Of a stretch of DNA of 64,000 nt, positions 53,128 to 61,618 are shown piece after piece (within the stretch, counting starts at the first letter, position 1; each line of letters starts with the position of its first letter). Below the pieces are notes generated by a model. It saw only the letters and a list, made by a program, of their open reading frames with translations, did no database searches and was not told where the DNA came from. The translations under genes were made by a program, and so were the position numbers. Location of the stretch: the NCBI GenBank assembly GCA_963925495.1, contig CAWUST010000032.1:17969-81968 (forward strand). The letters are read 5' to 3'. The DNA is from UBA2108 sp963925495. Lineage in GTDB: Bacteria > Bacteroidota > Bacteroidia > Flavobacteriales_G > Salibacteraceae.

Positions 53128-53442
53128 ATGAAGTGCTCTTTTATTATTCTGTTTTCACTTTCCCCTATTTCTATTTTTGCTGGAACTGGTGAAACCGTTC
53201 AGGTTAAGAGCTTTTACGCTGCACTTGTTGGGATATTACTATTGGTTTTGTTTTTTGAAAAGATTTCTTCTTCCCTAAAACTGACTTGGATGCGTTTTTC
53301 GAAGTGGATTGTTAAACAGAAAAATGAATTATTTGGACTAAAAAGGGCTGAAAAGTTAAAAAAAGACTTGATTTTAGTTAAAAAACACGCTTTTTCTTTG
53401 ATTAATATCAGCTTTAGAAGTGAGGGGCATCATTCTCTATAA
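53128..53442 (+). CDS. small membrane protein of unknown function
   Basis: A 104-residue protein. The frame opens at a TTG at 53092, but the ATG at 53128 begins a proper signal-like segment (MKCSFIILFSLSPISIFAG) and a promoter box lies just ahead. A second hydrophobic helix follows (FYAALVGILLLVLFFE), then a strongly basic cytoplasmic tail (KRAEKLKKDLILVKKH). The family is not recognised. It converges with the MFS gene; between them is a GC-rich hairpin at about 53522-53548. Confidence 0.5.
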   Translation: MKCSFIILFSLSPISIFAGTGETVQVKSFYAALVGILLLVLFFEKISSSLKLTWMRFSKWIVKQKNELFGLKRAEKLKKDLILVKKHAFSLINISFRSEGHHSL

Positions 53443-53549
53443 AGTTTAGCTGTCTCATCTTTGAAGTGTTCTAAGTTCGACTTAGAGTAAAGTTAGGTGG
53501 TTTGTTTAGTTTGTTAAGAATCCTCGTTGGTCGCCCGACCTCGGAGATT

Positions 53550-54710
53550 TTACGTTCTAGTCTTTTTTAGTAATACAACAAGAAATGCCAGAAATGCTAA
53601 AAAGGCTCCAAACCAATATGCATATTTTAATTGTTCTATTTGGTTGTTGTAGAAAAAAGCGCCAACTACTGCACCTAACAATATTCCGCCTTCTAGAGCA
53701 ATAAACATAGTAGACATTGCTTTTCCTTTTGAATTTTCTTTTCCTAAATCTGCAGTCCAAGCAAAAATTGTAGGACTATTAATTCCCGCGGCAATTCCAA
53801 AAATAACTGCCCCTGTATAAAACCAAAATGGCGAATTACTAAATCCTAAAATTACCATGGCAATCACCAAAAAAACAGTTCCAAACAGTAACACATTTTC
53901 TCGTCCAAGTCTGTCTGATGCTTTTCCGCTAAATAATCGTACACAAATGGAGGCAGCTAAAGTAATTGTGAAAAATATTCCTCGATTGCTCAAACCTAAA
54001 TGGTCGCTAAAATCTGGAGTTACCGTTAAAATGGTACCAAAAGAATAGGCCGTAAATAGCATGACCAAAGAGGGAACCCATACATCATATTCTATTATAT
54101 CCTTCGGGTGGATAAGTAATAATTTAGGATTAAATTTTACAGTGGAAGGAAGAGTTTCCTTCATGCCCATTAATACCAATATAGACGCAGCTGCCACTAT
54201 GGAAGAAACCCAAAACATAATTTCTAATGAATAAACATTGGCGATATAGCTTCCAAAAGCAGGGCCAGCCGCCATACCTATCGAACCGGCAACACCCAAT
54301 ATTCCCATAGCTTCTCCACGTTTGTTCGGTGGAATTATATCGGCTAAATAGGCTGTTGTTCCTGTAGGTTTGAATCCTGTAGAGAATCCATGTAGGAAAC
54401 GAAGGATAAGAAATCCTGAAATAGTGGTAAGTAAAGGATATATAAATCCCGCAGCAATGCAAACAAATGCTCCAAATATCATAACAGGGACACGTCCGAT
54501 GGTATCCGAAAGCCTGCCACTAAATGGCCGAGAGAATAATGCTGCCAAAGCAAAGAGACCAATAATTAGCCCCTTATAGGCTTTACCACCAATAGAATCG
54601 AGGTAATGAGGAAGCTCTCCCAATAACATATTAAAGCTTGCCATAAATAAAACTGAGCTGGCGCAGAGCAACCAAAACTGAGTAGTATAAAAAGATTTTT
54701 GTTTGGCCAT
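53550..54710 (-). CDS. MFS transporter
   Basis: A 386-residue 12-helix transporter of the major facilitator superfamily. The loop 2-3 motif is FSRPFSGRLSDTIGRVPVMI, repeated in the second half as VRLFSGKASDRLGRENVLLF; motif C-like GVAGSIGMAAGPAFGSYI after helix 5 is typical of drug:proton antiporters. Substrate cannot be inferred; efflux of a small organic compound is likely. Single gene, convergent with the small membrane gene. Confidence 0.9.
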   Translation of the reverse strand: MAKQKSFYTTQFWLLCASSVLFMASFNMLLGELPHYLDSIGGKAYKGLIIGLFALAALFSRPFSGRLSDTIGRVPVMIFGAFVCIAAGFIYPLLTTISGFLILRFLHGFSTGFKPTGTTAYLADIIPPNKRGEAMGILGVAGSIGMAAGPAFGSYIANVYSLEIMFWVSSIVAAASILVLMGMKETLPSTVKFNPKLLLIHPKDIIEYDVWVPSLVMLFTAYSFGTILTVTPDFSDHLGLSNRGIFFTITLAASICVRLFSGKASDRLGRENVLLFGTVFLVIAMVILGFSNSPFWFYTGAVIFGIAAGINSPTIFAWTADLGKENSKGKAMSTMFIALEGGILLGAVVGAFFYNNQIEQLKYAYWFGAFLAFLAFLVVLLKKTRT

Positions 54711-54810
54711 ATTAAGGTCGGCAAAGGAAACAAATTGAGTTCAGCTATTTCATAATAATTTGACGTTCATAAAATGGCATTATTCATGAAAATACTTCAA
54801 TTTTCAAATC

Positions 54811-54818
54811 TATTTTTG
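54811..54818 (+). promoter_or_regulatory. -7 box directly before the WG-repeat gene
   Basis: TATTTTTG matches TAnnTTTG and ends five bases before the ATG at 54824, so the transcript is probably leaderless. Confidence 0.65.
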
Positions 54819-54823
54819 TCACA

Positions 54824-56938
54824 ATGCAATCGAAAAAGATTCTGTCTTATTTAATAGCCTCTTTGCTTTTTACTTCCTCATTTGCGGGTAACTTGCAAAA
54901 AGCCTTTGAAGCGCTTCATATATATGATTATTTTGAAGCTAAAAAATTATTTACCAAGCAGTTGAAAGGGGATTCTGTTGGCGGAGGATACGGATTGAGT
55001 GTTATTTATTCAAGAAACGATAATCCTTTTTACCAAACGGACTCAGCATTGAAGTTTATTCTTTTGGCGAATAGAAAATTCTCTTCTTTGGATGAAAAAT
55101 TAAAAGGGAAACTTTTTGCAGCAGGAATAGACCAAAATGAAATATACGATCAAAAACAACGAGTAAGTCAATTGTTTTATAAAATGGCTTTGGATTCAAT
55201 GACCACCAAAGTTTTTAATGACTTTATTTTAAATCACGATTGGTTTAATAATAAAACTAGGGCAATTCTCATTAGAGATTCTTTGGCTTTTGACGATGCA
55301 AGCCAAGAAAATAGTTGGCAAGCCTTTCAGTTTTTTTACAAAACCTATTATAATTCTAGGCAAGCACCAGCGTCCAGAAATAAATATGACTTATTATTTT
55401 ATCAGGATAAAACTAGAAATAAATCTTTGGCCGAACACGAAAACTTTATTTTAGAATTTCCGAAAAGCCCCTATAATAGTGATGCTCAGGATCGTATTTA
55501 TGAAATATCTACGAAATCAGAAACTCGAATATCGTATTATAATTTCATTAAAAAATACCCTAAAAATAAAAATGTAGAAGAAGCTTGGGAAGTAATATAC
55601 AAGAAAAGTGTAAAACGAAATGATCCTATAGAAATAACCGATTTTATTCTGGATTACCCTAATTATCCTTTTCGTGAAGAGGCTCTTTTAGATTATTCAT
55701 TATCCAATGAAACTTACTACCCTTTTAGAGCAGGAAATAAATGGGGTTTTATTGACGAAAAATCCAAAGTTGTAATTGAACCGAAGTATGATTGGGTAGA
55801 ACAATATTCTGAAGGCTTAGCACTAGTTGGTAAAAATGAAATGGCTGGTTACATAAATAAAAGGGGTAAAGAAAATGTTGCCATTAAATATACAGATGGA
55901 GCAACTTTTACTGGTGGTTATGCATGGATTGAGTTAGACGGGAAGTATGGATTAGTTAATAGCCATGGGAGTTTGGTATTGAGTGCAGTTTACGAAAACA
56001 TAGGAAATTTTTCTGAAAGTAGAATTTACGTCCAAAAAGATGGCAAGTATGGTTTTTATAATTCTAAAATGAAATTAGTAATTGAACATCAATATTCTTC
56101 AGTATCTGATTTTCGCTCGAAAAGGTCTATTGTTGAACTGAATGGTAAAAAAGGGGTGATAGATTTATTGGGTGCGTATATCATACCAATGAATTACGAC
56201 CAAATAATATATCAGGAAAAAGAACAAACATATCTGTTGGAAATAGATGGGAAATTTGGAATGATGAACAGGAATGGCGATACCATTATTGATTTTAAAT
56301 ACGATTTGTTGAGTAATTTAAAGGAAAACAGAATATTGTTTTCCGCAGAGGGTAAATATGGATATCTGAATTATAAGGGGAGGGAAGTAGTTTCTCCTGA
56401 ACACGATTTTGATTCCAAGGTTAATACTTATGGAACTTTCGAAAATGGTGTTGCAAAAACTAAAAGTAAAGGCAAGTTTGGATTAATTGATACTTCCGGA
56501 AATAAAGTATACCCTCCTATTTTTGAAGACATAGGAACATATTCAACCATAACTCCTGTTAAGAAAAATGGGCGTTGGGGATATTCCAATGCAAATGTTA
56601 AATTGGTGATAAAGTACAAATATTCTTATGCAGAAGGTTTTAATTACGGTTTGGCAAGAGTAGAGCAAGATGGAAAATGGGGTATTATAGATGAAAATGG
56701 AAATTCAGTTATAGCAATTAAATACGAGGAATTAATTTATTTTGAAAACAACCTTTTATTGGTAAAATTGAATGGAAAATGGGGTTTGTATAATAGGAAT
56801 AATGAGGAATTATTTCCAATAATATATGATGTTGTAAAAGTCTACGACAAAAAAATGCTATTGCTTATTAAAGAAGGTAAGCAAGCTTATTATAATCTAA
56901 AAGAAAAAGATTTTTTATTTAAAGAACAAGGATTTTAG
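54824..56938 (+). CDS. secreted WG-repeat protein
   Basis: A 704-residue protein with signal peptide (ILSYLIASLLFTSSFAG), an N-terminal helical region of about 280 residues resembling tetratricopeptide-type repeats, and then about eleven WG (KWG) repeats from residue 300 to the end. Examples are NKWGFIDEKSKVVIEPKYDW, GKYGFYNSKMKLVIEHQYSS and GKWGIIDENGNSVIAIKYEE; units are about 40 residues. WG repeats build beta propeller-like or solenoid surfaces, probably for binding peptides or cell-surface partners. No catalytic motif is visible. Location is periplasm or outer surface. Confidence 0.85.
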   Translation: MQSKKILSYLIASLLFTSSFAGNLQKAFEALHIYDYFEAKKLFTKQLKGDSVGGGYGLSVIYSRNDNPFYQTDSALKFILLANRKFSSLDEKLKGKLFAAGIDQNEIYDQKQRVSQLFYKMALDSMTTKVFNDFILNHDWFNNKTRAILIRDSLAFDDASQENSWQAFQFFYKTYYNSRQAPASRNKYDLLFYQDKTRNKSLAEHENFILEFPKSPYNSDAQDRIYEISTKSETRISYYNFIKKYPKNKNVEEAWEVIYKKSVKRNDPIEITDFILDYPNYPFREEALLDYSLSNETYYPFRAGNKWGFIDEKSKVVIEPKYDWVEQYSEGLALVGKNEMAGYINKRGKENVAIKYTDGATFTGGYAWIELDGKYGLVNSHGSLVLSAVYENIGNFSESRIYVQKDGKYGFYNSKMKLVIEHQYSSVSDFRSKRSIVELNGKKGVIDLLGAYIIPMNYDQIIYQEKEQTYLLEIDGKFGMMNRNGDTIIDFKYDLLSNLKENRILFSAEGKYGYLNYKGREVVSPEHDFDSKVNTYGTFENGVAKTKSKGKFGLIDTSGNKVYPPIFEDIGTYSTITPVKKNGRWGYSNANVKLVIKYKYSYAEGFNYGLARVEQDGKWGIIDENGNSVIAIKYEELIYFENNLLLVKLNGKWGLYNRNNEELFPIIYDVVKVYDKKMLLLIKEGKQAYYNLKEKDFLFKEQGF

Positions 56939-57060
56939 CCTTTTTCAATTTCGTCGAACTGATTAATTTTATTACCATATGCAAAAAACCAACCTAAGTT
57001 AGCATTAAACCAACATTCAAATTTCTCATACCATTTTTTAAAGTCTCTCTTAAATGTCAT
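56935..57060 (-). CDS. small ORF, 41 residues, unknown
   Basis: On the minus strand an ORF starts at the ATG at 57058-57060 and ends at 56935, overlapping the stop of the WG-repeat gene by four bases. The peptide begins MTFKRDFKKWYEKFECWF and contains the aromatic run NLGWFFAYGNK. A good promoter box TAAATTTG ends four bases before the ATG, the same leaderless layout as other genes here. The composition is far from random (many Trp, Phe, Lys), which supports a real gene. The protein is amphipathic and may touch the membrane. Confidence 0.55.
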   Translation of the reverse strand: MTFKRDFKKWYEKFECWFNANLGWFFAYGNKINQFDEIEKG

Positions 57061-57064
57061 TTAT

Positions 57065-57072
57065 CAAATTTA
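57065..57072 (-). promoter_or_regulatory. -7 box of the small ORF
   Basis: The minus strand reads TAAATTTG, four bases ahead of the ATG. The remaining 57073-57298 interval shows no other gene. Confidence 0.5.
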
Positions 57073-57298
57073 TTTCCAATAAGTACAATCTAAAGATTGA
57101 GAAGTCGCTGGTATTGATGCCTATTGAAATTAAAAGTTGTTAACACTTGTAACTAACCGTTACAAAATGAAAGATTTATTTCATTAAGAAAATTAATTCC
57201 CAATGTGGGATAAATAAAGTTAGAATAGTATCGAAAGCTCCTTTGTCCATTCCAAGACAACATCTAACTTGCAAACGAACTTTTTTTGCAGAGGTATT

Positions 57299-58594
57299 AT
57301 GGGAAAAATTGTAATTATAGGAAATGGAATTGCTGGAGTAACAACTGCCAGGCATATTCGCAAGCTTGATTCAAAAGCAGAAATCATGATTGTGAGTGCA
57401 GAAACTAAATACTTTTTTTCCCGCACCGCTCTCATGTATATCTACATGGGGCACATGAAATTTGAGCACACCAAACCATACGAAGATTCTTTTTGGAAAA
57501 AAAATAGAATTGATCTTTGTTTTGGCAAAGTGGAAAAGATAGATTTTGAGTCTAAAAAACTAAGTTTAGATATTGGCAAAACGATTACTTATGATTCCTT
57601 GGTTTTAGCAGTTGGATCTAAACCAAACATGTTTGGTTGGAAGGGTCAAGATCTACCAGGAGTTCAAGGATTATATTCTTGCCAGGATTTAGAACTCATG
57701 GAAAAAAATACCAAAGGCATAAAAAGTGCAGTTATTGTTGGTGGCGGACTCGTTGGGGTAGAAATGGCAGAAATGCTTTTGTCTAGAAATATAGAAGTTC
57801 ATTTTTTAATTCGTGAAAACCACTTTTGGGGAAATGTGCTTTCCAAGAACGAAGCAGAACTAATTGCTTCTCATATGGTTAATGATCACGGAGTTGATTT
57901 AAAATTCAATTCTTCATTGGCAGAAATAACCTCAGGAAGTGATGGAAGAGCCAATGGAGTAATTACAGAAAGTGGAGAAAAAATAGAATGTCAATTTGTG
58001 GGGCTTACTGCTGGAGTTAGTGCCAACATTGGTTTCTTAAAAAACACGAAATTAGAAACCAATAGAGGAGTACTAGTCAACTCATACTTAAGAACGAATA
58101 AGCCCGATGTATATGCTTTAGGCGACTGCGCTGAATTTAAAGTAGCGCCTCCTGGTAGAAGAGCAATTGAACAGGTTTGGTATACGGGCAGAATGATGGG
58201 TGAAACTTTGGCTAAGACTTTAACAGGTGAACCGAAAGAATATTTGCCTGGATATTGGTTCAATAGTGCTAAATTTTTTGATATAGAATACCAAACTTAT
58301 GGTTGGGTTCTCCCTGAAAAAGGTGAAAACGAAATACACTTTCATTGGAAACATAAAGACAACTTTAAATGCATTACTATCAATACAGATGCAACAAATG
58401 GAAAATTTATAGGTATCAACACCTTTGGTATTCGCATGCGCCATGAAGTATTTGATCGTTGGCTCAGTGAAGAACGTACTACAGATTATATAATTGAAAA
58501 CCTAAAAGAGGCCAACTTTGACCCAGAGTTCTATAAACATTTTGAAAAAGAAATAGTCAGTGCTTATCGAGAGTGCCAACCCATAAACGCATAA
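57299..58594 (+). CDS. FAD-dependent pyridine nucleotide-disulfide-type oxidoreductase
   Basis: A 431-residue flavoprotein with two Rossmann folds: FAD loop KIVIIGNGIAGVTTARHI at the start, NAD(P) loop SAVIVGGGLVGVEMAEML near residue 145, and the FAD-binding end NKPDVYALGDCAEF. It lacks the CxxxxC redox pair of thioredoxin or glutathione reductases, so it resembles NADH:ferredoxin-type or rubredoxin-type reductases. The ATG at 57299 is preferred over the upstream TTG at 57269 because it starts at the FAD strand. Three bases separate it from the Fe-S membrane protein, which is likely its electron partner. Confidence 0.87.
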   Translation: MGKIVIIGNGIAGVTTARHIRKLDSKAEIMIVSAETKYFFSRTALMYIYMGHMKFEHTKPYEDSFWKKNRIDLCFGKVEKIDFESKKLSLDIGKTITYDSLVLAVGSKPNMFGWKGQDLPGVQGLYSCQDLELMEKNTKGIKSAVIVGGGLVGVEMAEMLLSRNIEVHFLIRENHFWGNVLSKNEAELIASHMVNDHGVDLKFNSSLAEITSGSDGRANGVITESGEKIECQFVGLTAGVSANIGFLKNTKLETNRGVLVNSYLRTNKPDVYALGDCAEFKVAPPGRRAIEQVWYTGRMMGETLAKTLTGEPKEYLPGYWFNSAKFFDIEYQTYGWVLPEKGENEIHFHWKHKDNFKCITINTDATNGKFIGINTFGIRMRHEVFDRWLSEERTTDYIIENLKEANFDPEFYKHFEKEIVSAYRECQPINA

Positions 58595-58597
58595 AAC

Positions 58598-60223
58598 ATG
58601 AGTACAGAAAAAAACATGGCATTAACGGGAGAACCTCCAAAAAGTCTCAATACAAAACAAAAAACAGGTGTTCTTATTGGAATGTTTGGTCTATTTATTT
58701 TGTTGTTAGCAGCCTTTAATGTGAAACTACAGAACAATGGACTTTGGCTTACAATTTCACTACTAGCAATTATAAGCGGGATTATTACGTTTGCGAAAGG
58801 AGCTTATGGCCACAAAGTAGAGGGGATTAAAAATGATGGTGTTTGGTTTAAGTCTATTTCCTCTCGCGGTTTCTTAGCATGGATTGCTGGAGTAGCACTT
58901 ACCGGTTTTTATATTGTGCTTTACTTTTTTTCAGAGCTACTAGGTTTGGGTCAAGGAGTAGATGGAACTAATACGGGATTAGTTGGTTTATTTGATCCCC
59001 TAAGCCGAGTATTAAGTGGTAACCCTGCTAGCCAATGGTTTGTTTATGGAACCTTATACACGGTAGCTATTTTTTCTTTCGGAATCAAGTTTCTATTAAA
59101 ATACAAACACAACAAATACGAACAATTGCGTACCGCAAGTGTTATGTTTTTTCAAACCGCCTTTGCTTTTGTCATTCCAGAATTGATGGCACGTTTAAAT
59201 TCGGATACTTTTTCGTTGCCCTATAACGACTTAAAAAACATGTGGCCACTCAACTATTATGCTTTTGAGCAGTGGAGAGTAGACCAATTTATCCATGCAC
59301 AAAGTATTGGCTTGTTCTTTTTAATTCTTGGAGTTTTTATGGTTTTTGTTGTTTCGCCTTGGCTTACCTACAAATACGGTAAGCGTTGGTATTGCTCTTG
59401 GGTTTGTGGTTGTGGAGGATTGGCGGAAACAGCTGGAGATTCCTTCCGTCATTTAAGTGATAAAGGCATTAAGGCATGGAAACTAGAACGCTGGATGATT
59501 AACTCTGTTTTGGTATTCTCTGTGGTGATGACCGTGGCAACAATTTCTACCTACTTAGGTTACGATTCAGATAAATATTGGTTTACTAAAAACACTTTTT
59601 TAATAAGTGTAGGCACGTTTTTAACCTTGGTTTTTGCAGGAGTGTTTTACTTCAAAAGAAAAGACCTTGACAAAGGTGCTGTTCAAGGGGCTTTGGGATT
59701 CTTTGCATTGACGCTTGGATTTCTTTTTCTCATTGGATTTGTTGATTTAAACGGACTTCAAATCAACGCCAAGTATTTCTCTTTTGGATTAAATCAGAAT
59801 AGCTATGGATTTGATGGAGCGCTTCGAAGTTTTTATGCCTTTGGAATTGGATCTATCTTTTCTGGAGTAATTGGAACAGGATTTTACCCGATTTTAGGAA
59901 ACAGAATTTGGTGCCGTATGGGTTGCCCAATGGCTGCTGTTATGGGAATACAACAACGTTTGTTTTCAAAGTTTAGAATAACAACCAATGGGGGGCAATG
60001 TATTAGTTGTGGAAATTGCTCTACCTATTGTGAACAAGGAATTGACGTAAGATGGTATGCCCAACGTGGACAAAATATTGTTCGTTCCTCTTGTGTAGGT
60101 TGTGGTATTTGTAGTGCTGTTTGTCCTCGTGGAGTCCTTAAATTAGAAAACGGGGACTTAGAAGGACGCGTTGACGAAAACCCAATTATTATCGGAAACG
60201 ATGGTATAAGTTTAAAAAAATAG
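58598..60223 (+). CDS. membrane polyferredoxin (NapH/NosR/RdxA-like)
   Basis: A 541-residue inner-membrane protein with about ten helices and C-terminal iron-sulfur domains. Two membrane-embedded cysteine motifs of the NapH/CcoG kind are present (WYCSWVCGCGGLAETAGD and WCRMGCPMAAVMGIQQRL). Then two ferredoxin-type [4Fe-4S] sites follow: CISCGNCSTYCEQG, with glutamate instead of the usual proline, and CVGCGICSAVCPRG. It probably passes electrons between the membrane and the flavoprotein encoded just ahead. No partner oxidase or reductase of nitrate or nitrous oxide metabolism is nearby, so those roles are not supported. Confidence 0.85.
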   Translation: MSTEKNMALTGEPPKSLNTKQKTGVLIGMFGLFILLLAAFNVKLQNNGLWLTISLLAIISGIITFAKGAYGHKVEGIKNDGVWFKSISSRGFLAWIAGVALTGFYIVLYFFSELLGLGQGVDGTNTGLVGLFDPLSRVLSGNPASQWFVYGTLYTVAIFSFGIKFLLKYKHNKYEQLRTASVMFFQTAFAFVIPELMARLNSDTFSLPYNDLKNMWPLNYYAFEQWRVDQFIHAQSIGLFFLILGVFMVFVVSPWLTYKYGKRWYCSWVCGCGGLAETAGDSFRHLSDKGIKAWKLERWMINSVLVFSVVMTVATISTYLGYDSDKYWFTKNTFLISVGTFLTLVFAGVFYFKRKDLDKGAVQGALGFFALTLGFLFLIGFVDLNGLQINAKYFSFGLNQNSYGFDGALRSFYAFGIGSIFSGVIGTGFYPILGNRIWCRMGCPMAAVMGIQQRLFSKFRITTNGGQCISCGNCSTYCEQGIDVRWYAQRGQNIVRSSCVGCGICSAVCPRGVLKLENGDLEGRVDENPIIIGNDGISLKK

Positions 60224-60237
60224 TGCGTATAATTTAA

Positions 60238-60930
60238 ATGCTTCGTAATTTTCTTCTTTTTTCTCAATTATTTTTAGTGCTTTTTGTTTTTGGCAATTTT
60301 TTGCTAGAGCCCAAGTTTATTGATGTAACTGAATTGGATACGACCAATTGGGCCGCTATTCCAAAATATAATAAAAGCTATTTTGACAATGGAAAGGTGA
60401 AAGCTGAAGGAATATTTCTTCAGAATTTTAAAACTGGATGGTGGGTGGAATTCTACGAATCGGGAAAAATAAAAAGTGAAGGTTCTTATGTTATTGATAG
60501 TAATATCCTGATTGCGATTAATACTTTAATGCCAAAAAATAAGTTAGAAAGCAGAGATAGTGTGCTAAACCTTTATGATGGTTTCTGGAAAACATATCAT
60601 GAATCTGGGAAATTAGAATCCATTGGTGAATACAAAAATGGAATTCAAATTGGCTACTGGACACGTAATTTTGAAAATGGAAACACACATTGGATAGGTC
60701 AATTTCAAAACGGCCAAAAAACTGGTTCCTGGAAAGTTCTAAATAAAGAAGGCGGAATCCAAGAAAGAGGGGACTATACCCTTGGAGAAAAATCTGGTTT
60801 TTGGAAAATGTATAAAAATGAAGTAGTTGTAAAATCAGGCGAATATTTATTAGGAAAACCCATAGGAGTTTGGTTAATGTACAACCATCAAGGAATATTG
60901 ATGGAAGAATATAATTACGACGAAGAATGA
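60238..60930 (+). CDS. MORN-like (YwqK-type) repeat protein
   Basis: A 230-residue protein with an N-terminal hydrophobic segment (FLLFSQLFLVLFVFGNFLL) and about seven short repeats of the MORN-variant kind, such as YFDNGKVKAEGIF, FYESGKIKSEGSY and YHESGKLESIGEYKNG. These form extended beta-hairpin strips. Database labels of toxin-antitoxin YwqK antitoxin rest on a Bacillus name and are not supported by context. It sits 14 bases after the Fe-S protein and overlaps the next gene by four bases, so it belongs to the same operon. Probably membrane anchored and facing the periplasm. Confidence 0.8.
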   Translation: MLRNFLLFSQLFLVLFVFGNFLLEPKFIDVTELDTTNWAAIPKYNKSYFDNGKVKAEGIFLQNFKTGWWVEFYESGKIKSEGSYVIDSNILIAINTLMPKNKLESRDSVLNLYDGFWKTYHESGKLESIGEYKNGIQIGYWTRNFENGNTHWIGQFQNGQKTGSWKVLNKEGGIQERGDYTLGEKSGFWKMYKNEVVVKSGEYLLGKPIGVWLMYNHQGILMEEYNYDEE

Positions 60931-61616
60931 AGCCAATAGTAAACGTAGTAATTCCTGCATTTAACGAAGAAAATGCAGTCGGTAAAGTAATTGCAGAAAT
61001 TCCGAAGGAATTAGTAACCGACATTATTGTAGTGGATAACAATTCCTCTGACAAAACTCAAGAAATTGCAAGAAATGCAGGGGCCACAGTTTTAGAAGAA
61101 AAATTTCAGGGTTACGGAGCGTCTTGCTTACGTGGCTTGAGCTACATTGCCGAAAAGCACCCGAATACAGACATTGTCGTTTTTATTGATGCAGATTATT
61201 CGGATTATCCTGAGGATATGATCAAAATTGTAGATCAAATTATTAACCATAACCAAGATTTGGTAATAGGAAGTAGAGCGCTTGGAAACAAGGAAAATGG
61301 GTCAATGACAATTCCTCAAATATTTGGTAACTGGTTAGCCACTTTTTTAGTTGCTTTACTATACAAACAAAAATTCACAGATTTGGGTCCATTTAGAGCA
61401 ATTGGTTACCAAAAATTGTTAGAATTAAATATGCAAGACCGTACCTATGGCTGGACTGTAGAGATGCAGATTAAGGCAGCTAAGTTGAAGTTTAAATGTG
61501 TAGATGTACCTGTTGATTATCGGGTTAGAGTAGGAGTTTCAAAAATATCTGGAACAATAAAGGGCACTTTGTTGGCAGGTTACAAAATCATAACAACCAT
61601 TTTTAAATCTTTGTAG
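60927..61616 (+). CDS. family 2 glycosyltransferase, DPM1-like
   Basis: A 229-residue soluble or peripheral GT2 enzyme. It starts MKPIVNVVIPAFNEENAVGK, with the nucleotide-sugar site DIIVVDNNSSDKTQEIARNA and metal-binding DADYSDYPEDMIK. The absence of membrane helices and the later motif DLGPFRAIGYQKLLEL are typical of dolichol-phosphate-mannose-synthase-like and related bacterial transferases that load polyprenyl phosphate. The ATGA overlap with the previous gene indicates translational coupling. Confidence 0.87.
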   Translation: MKPIVNVVIPAFNEENAVGKVIAEIPKELVTDIIVVDNNSSDKTQEIARNAGATVLEEKFQGYGASCLRGLSYIAEKHPNTDIVVFIDADYSDYPEDMIKIVDQIINHNQDLVIGSRALGNKENGSMTIPQIFGNWLATFLVALLYKQKFTDLGPFRAIGYQKLLELNMQDRTYGWTVEMQIKAAKLKFKCVDVPVDYRVRVGVSKISGTIKGTLLAGYKIITTIFKSL

Positions 61617-61618
61617 CC

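Noticed and set aside
60238..60930. Toxin-antitoxin system suggested by the common YwqK label
   Set aside because: No toxin gene is nearby, and the protein is a repeat protein inside a glycosyltransferase operon.
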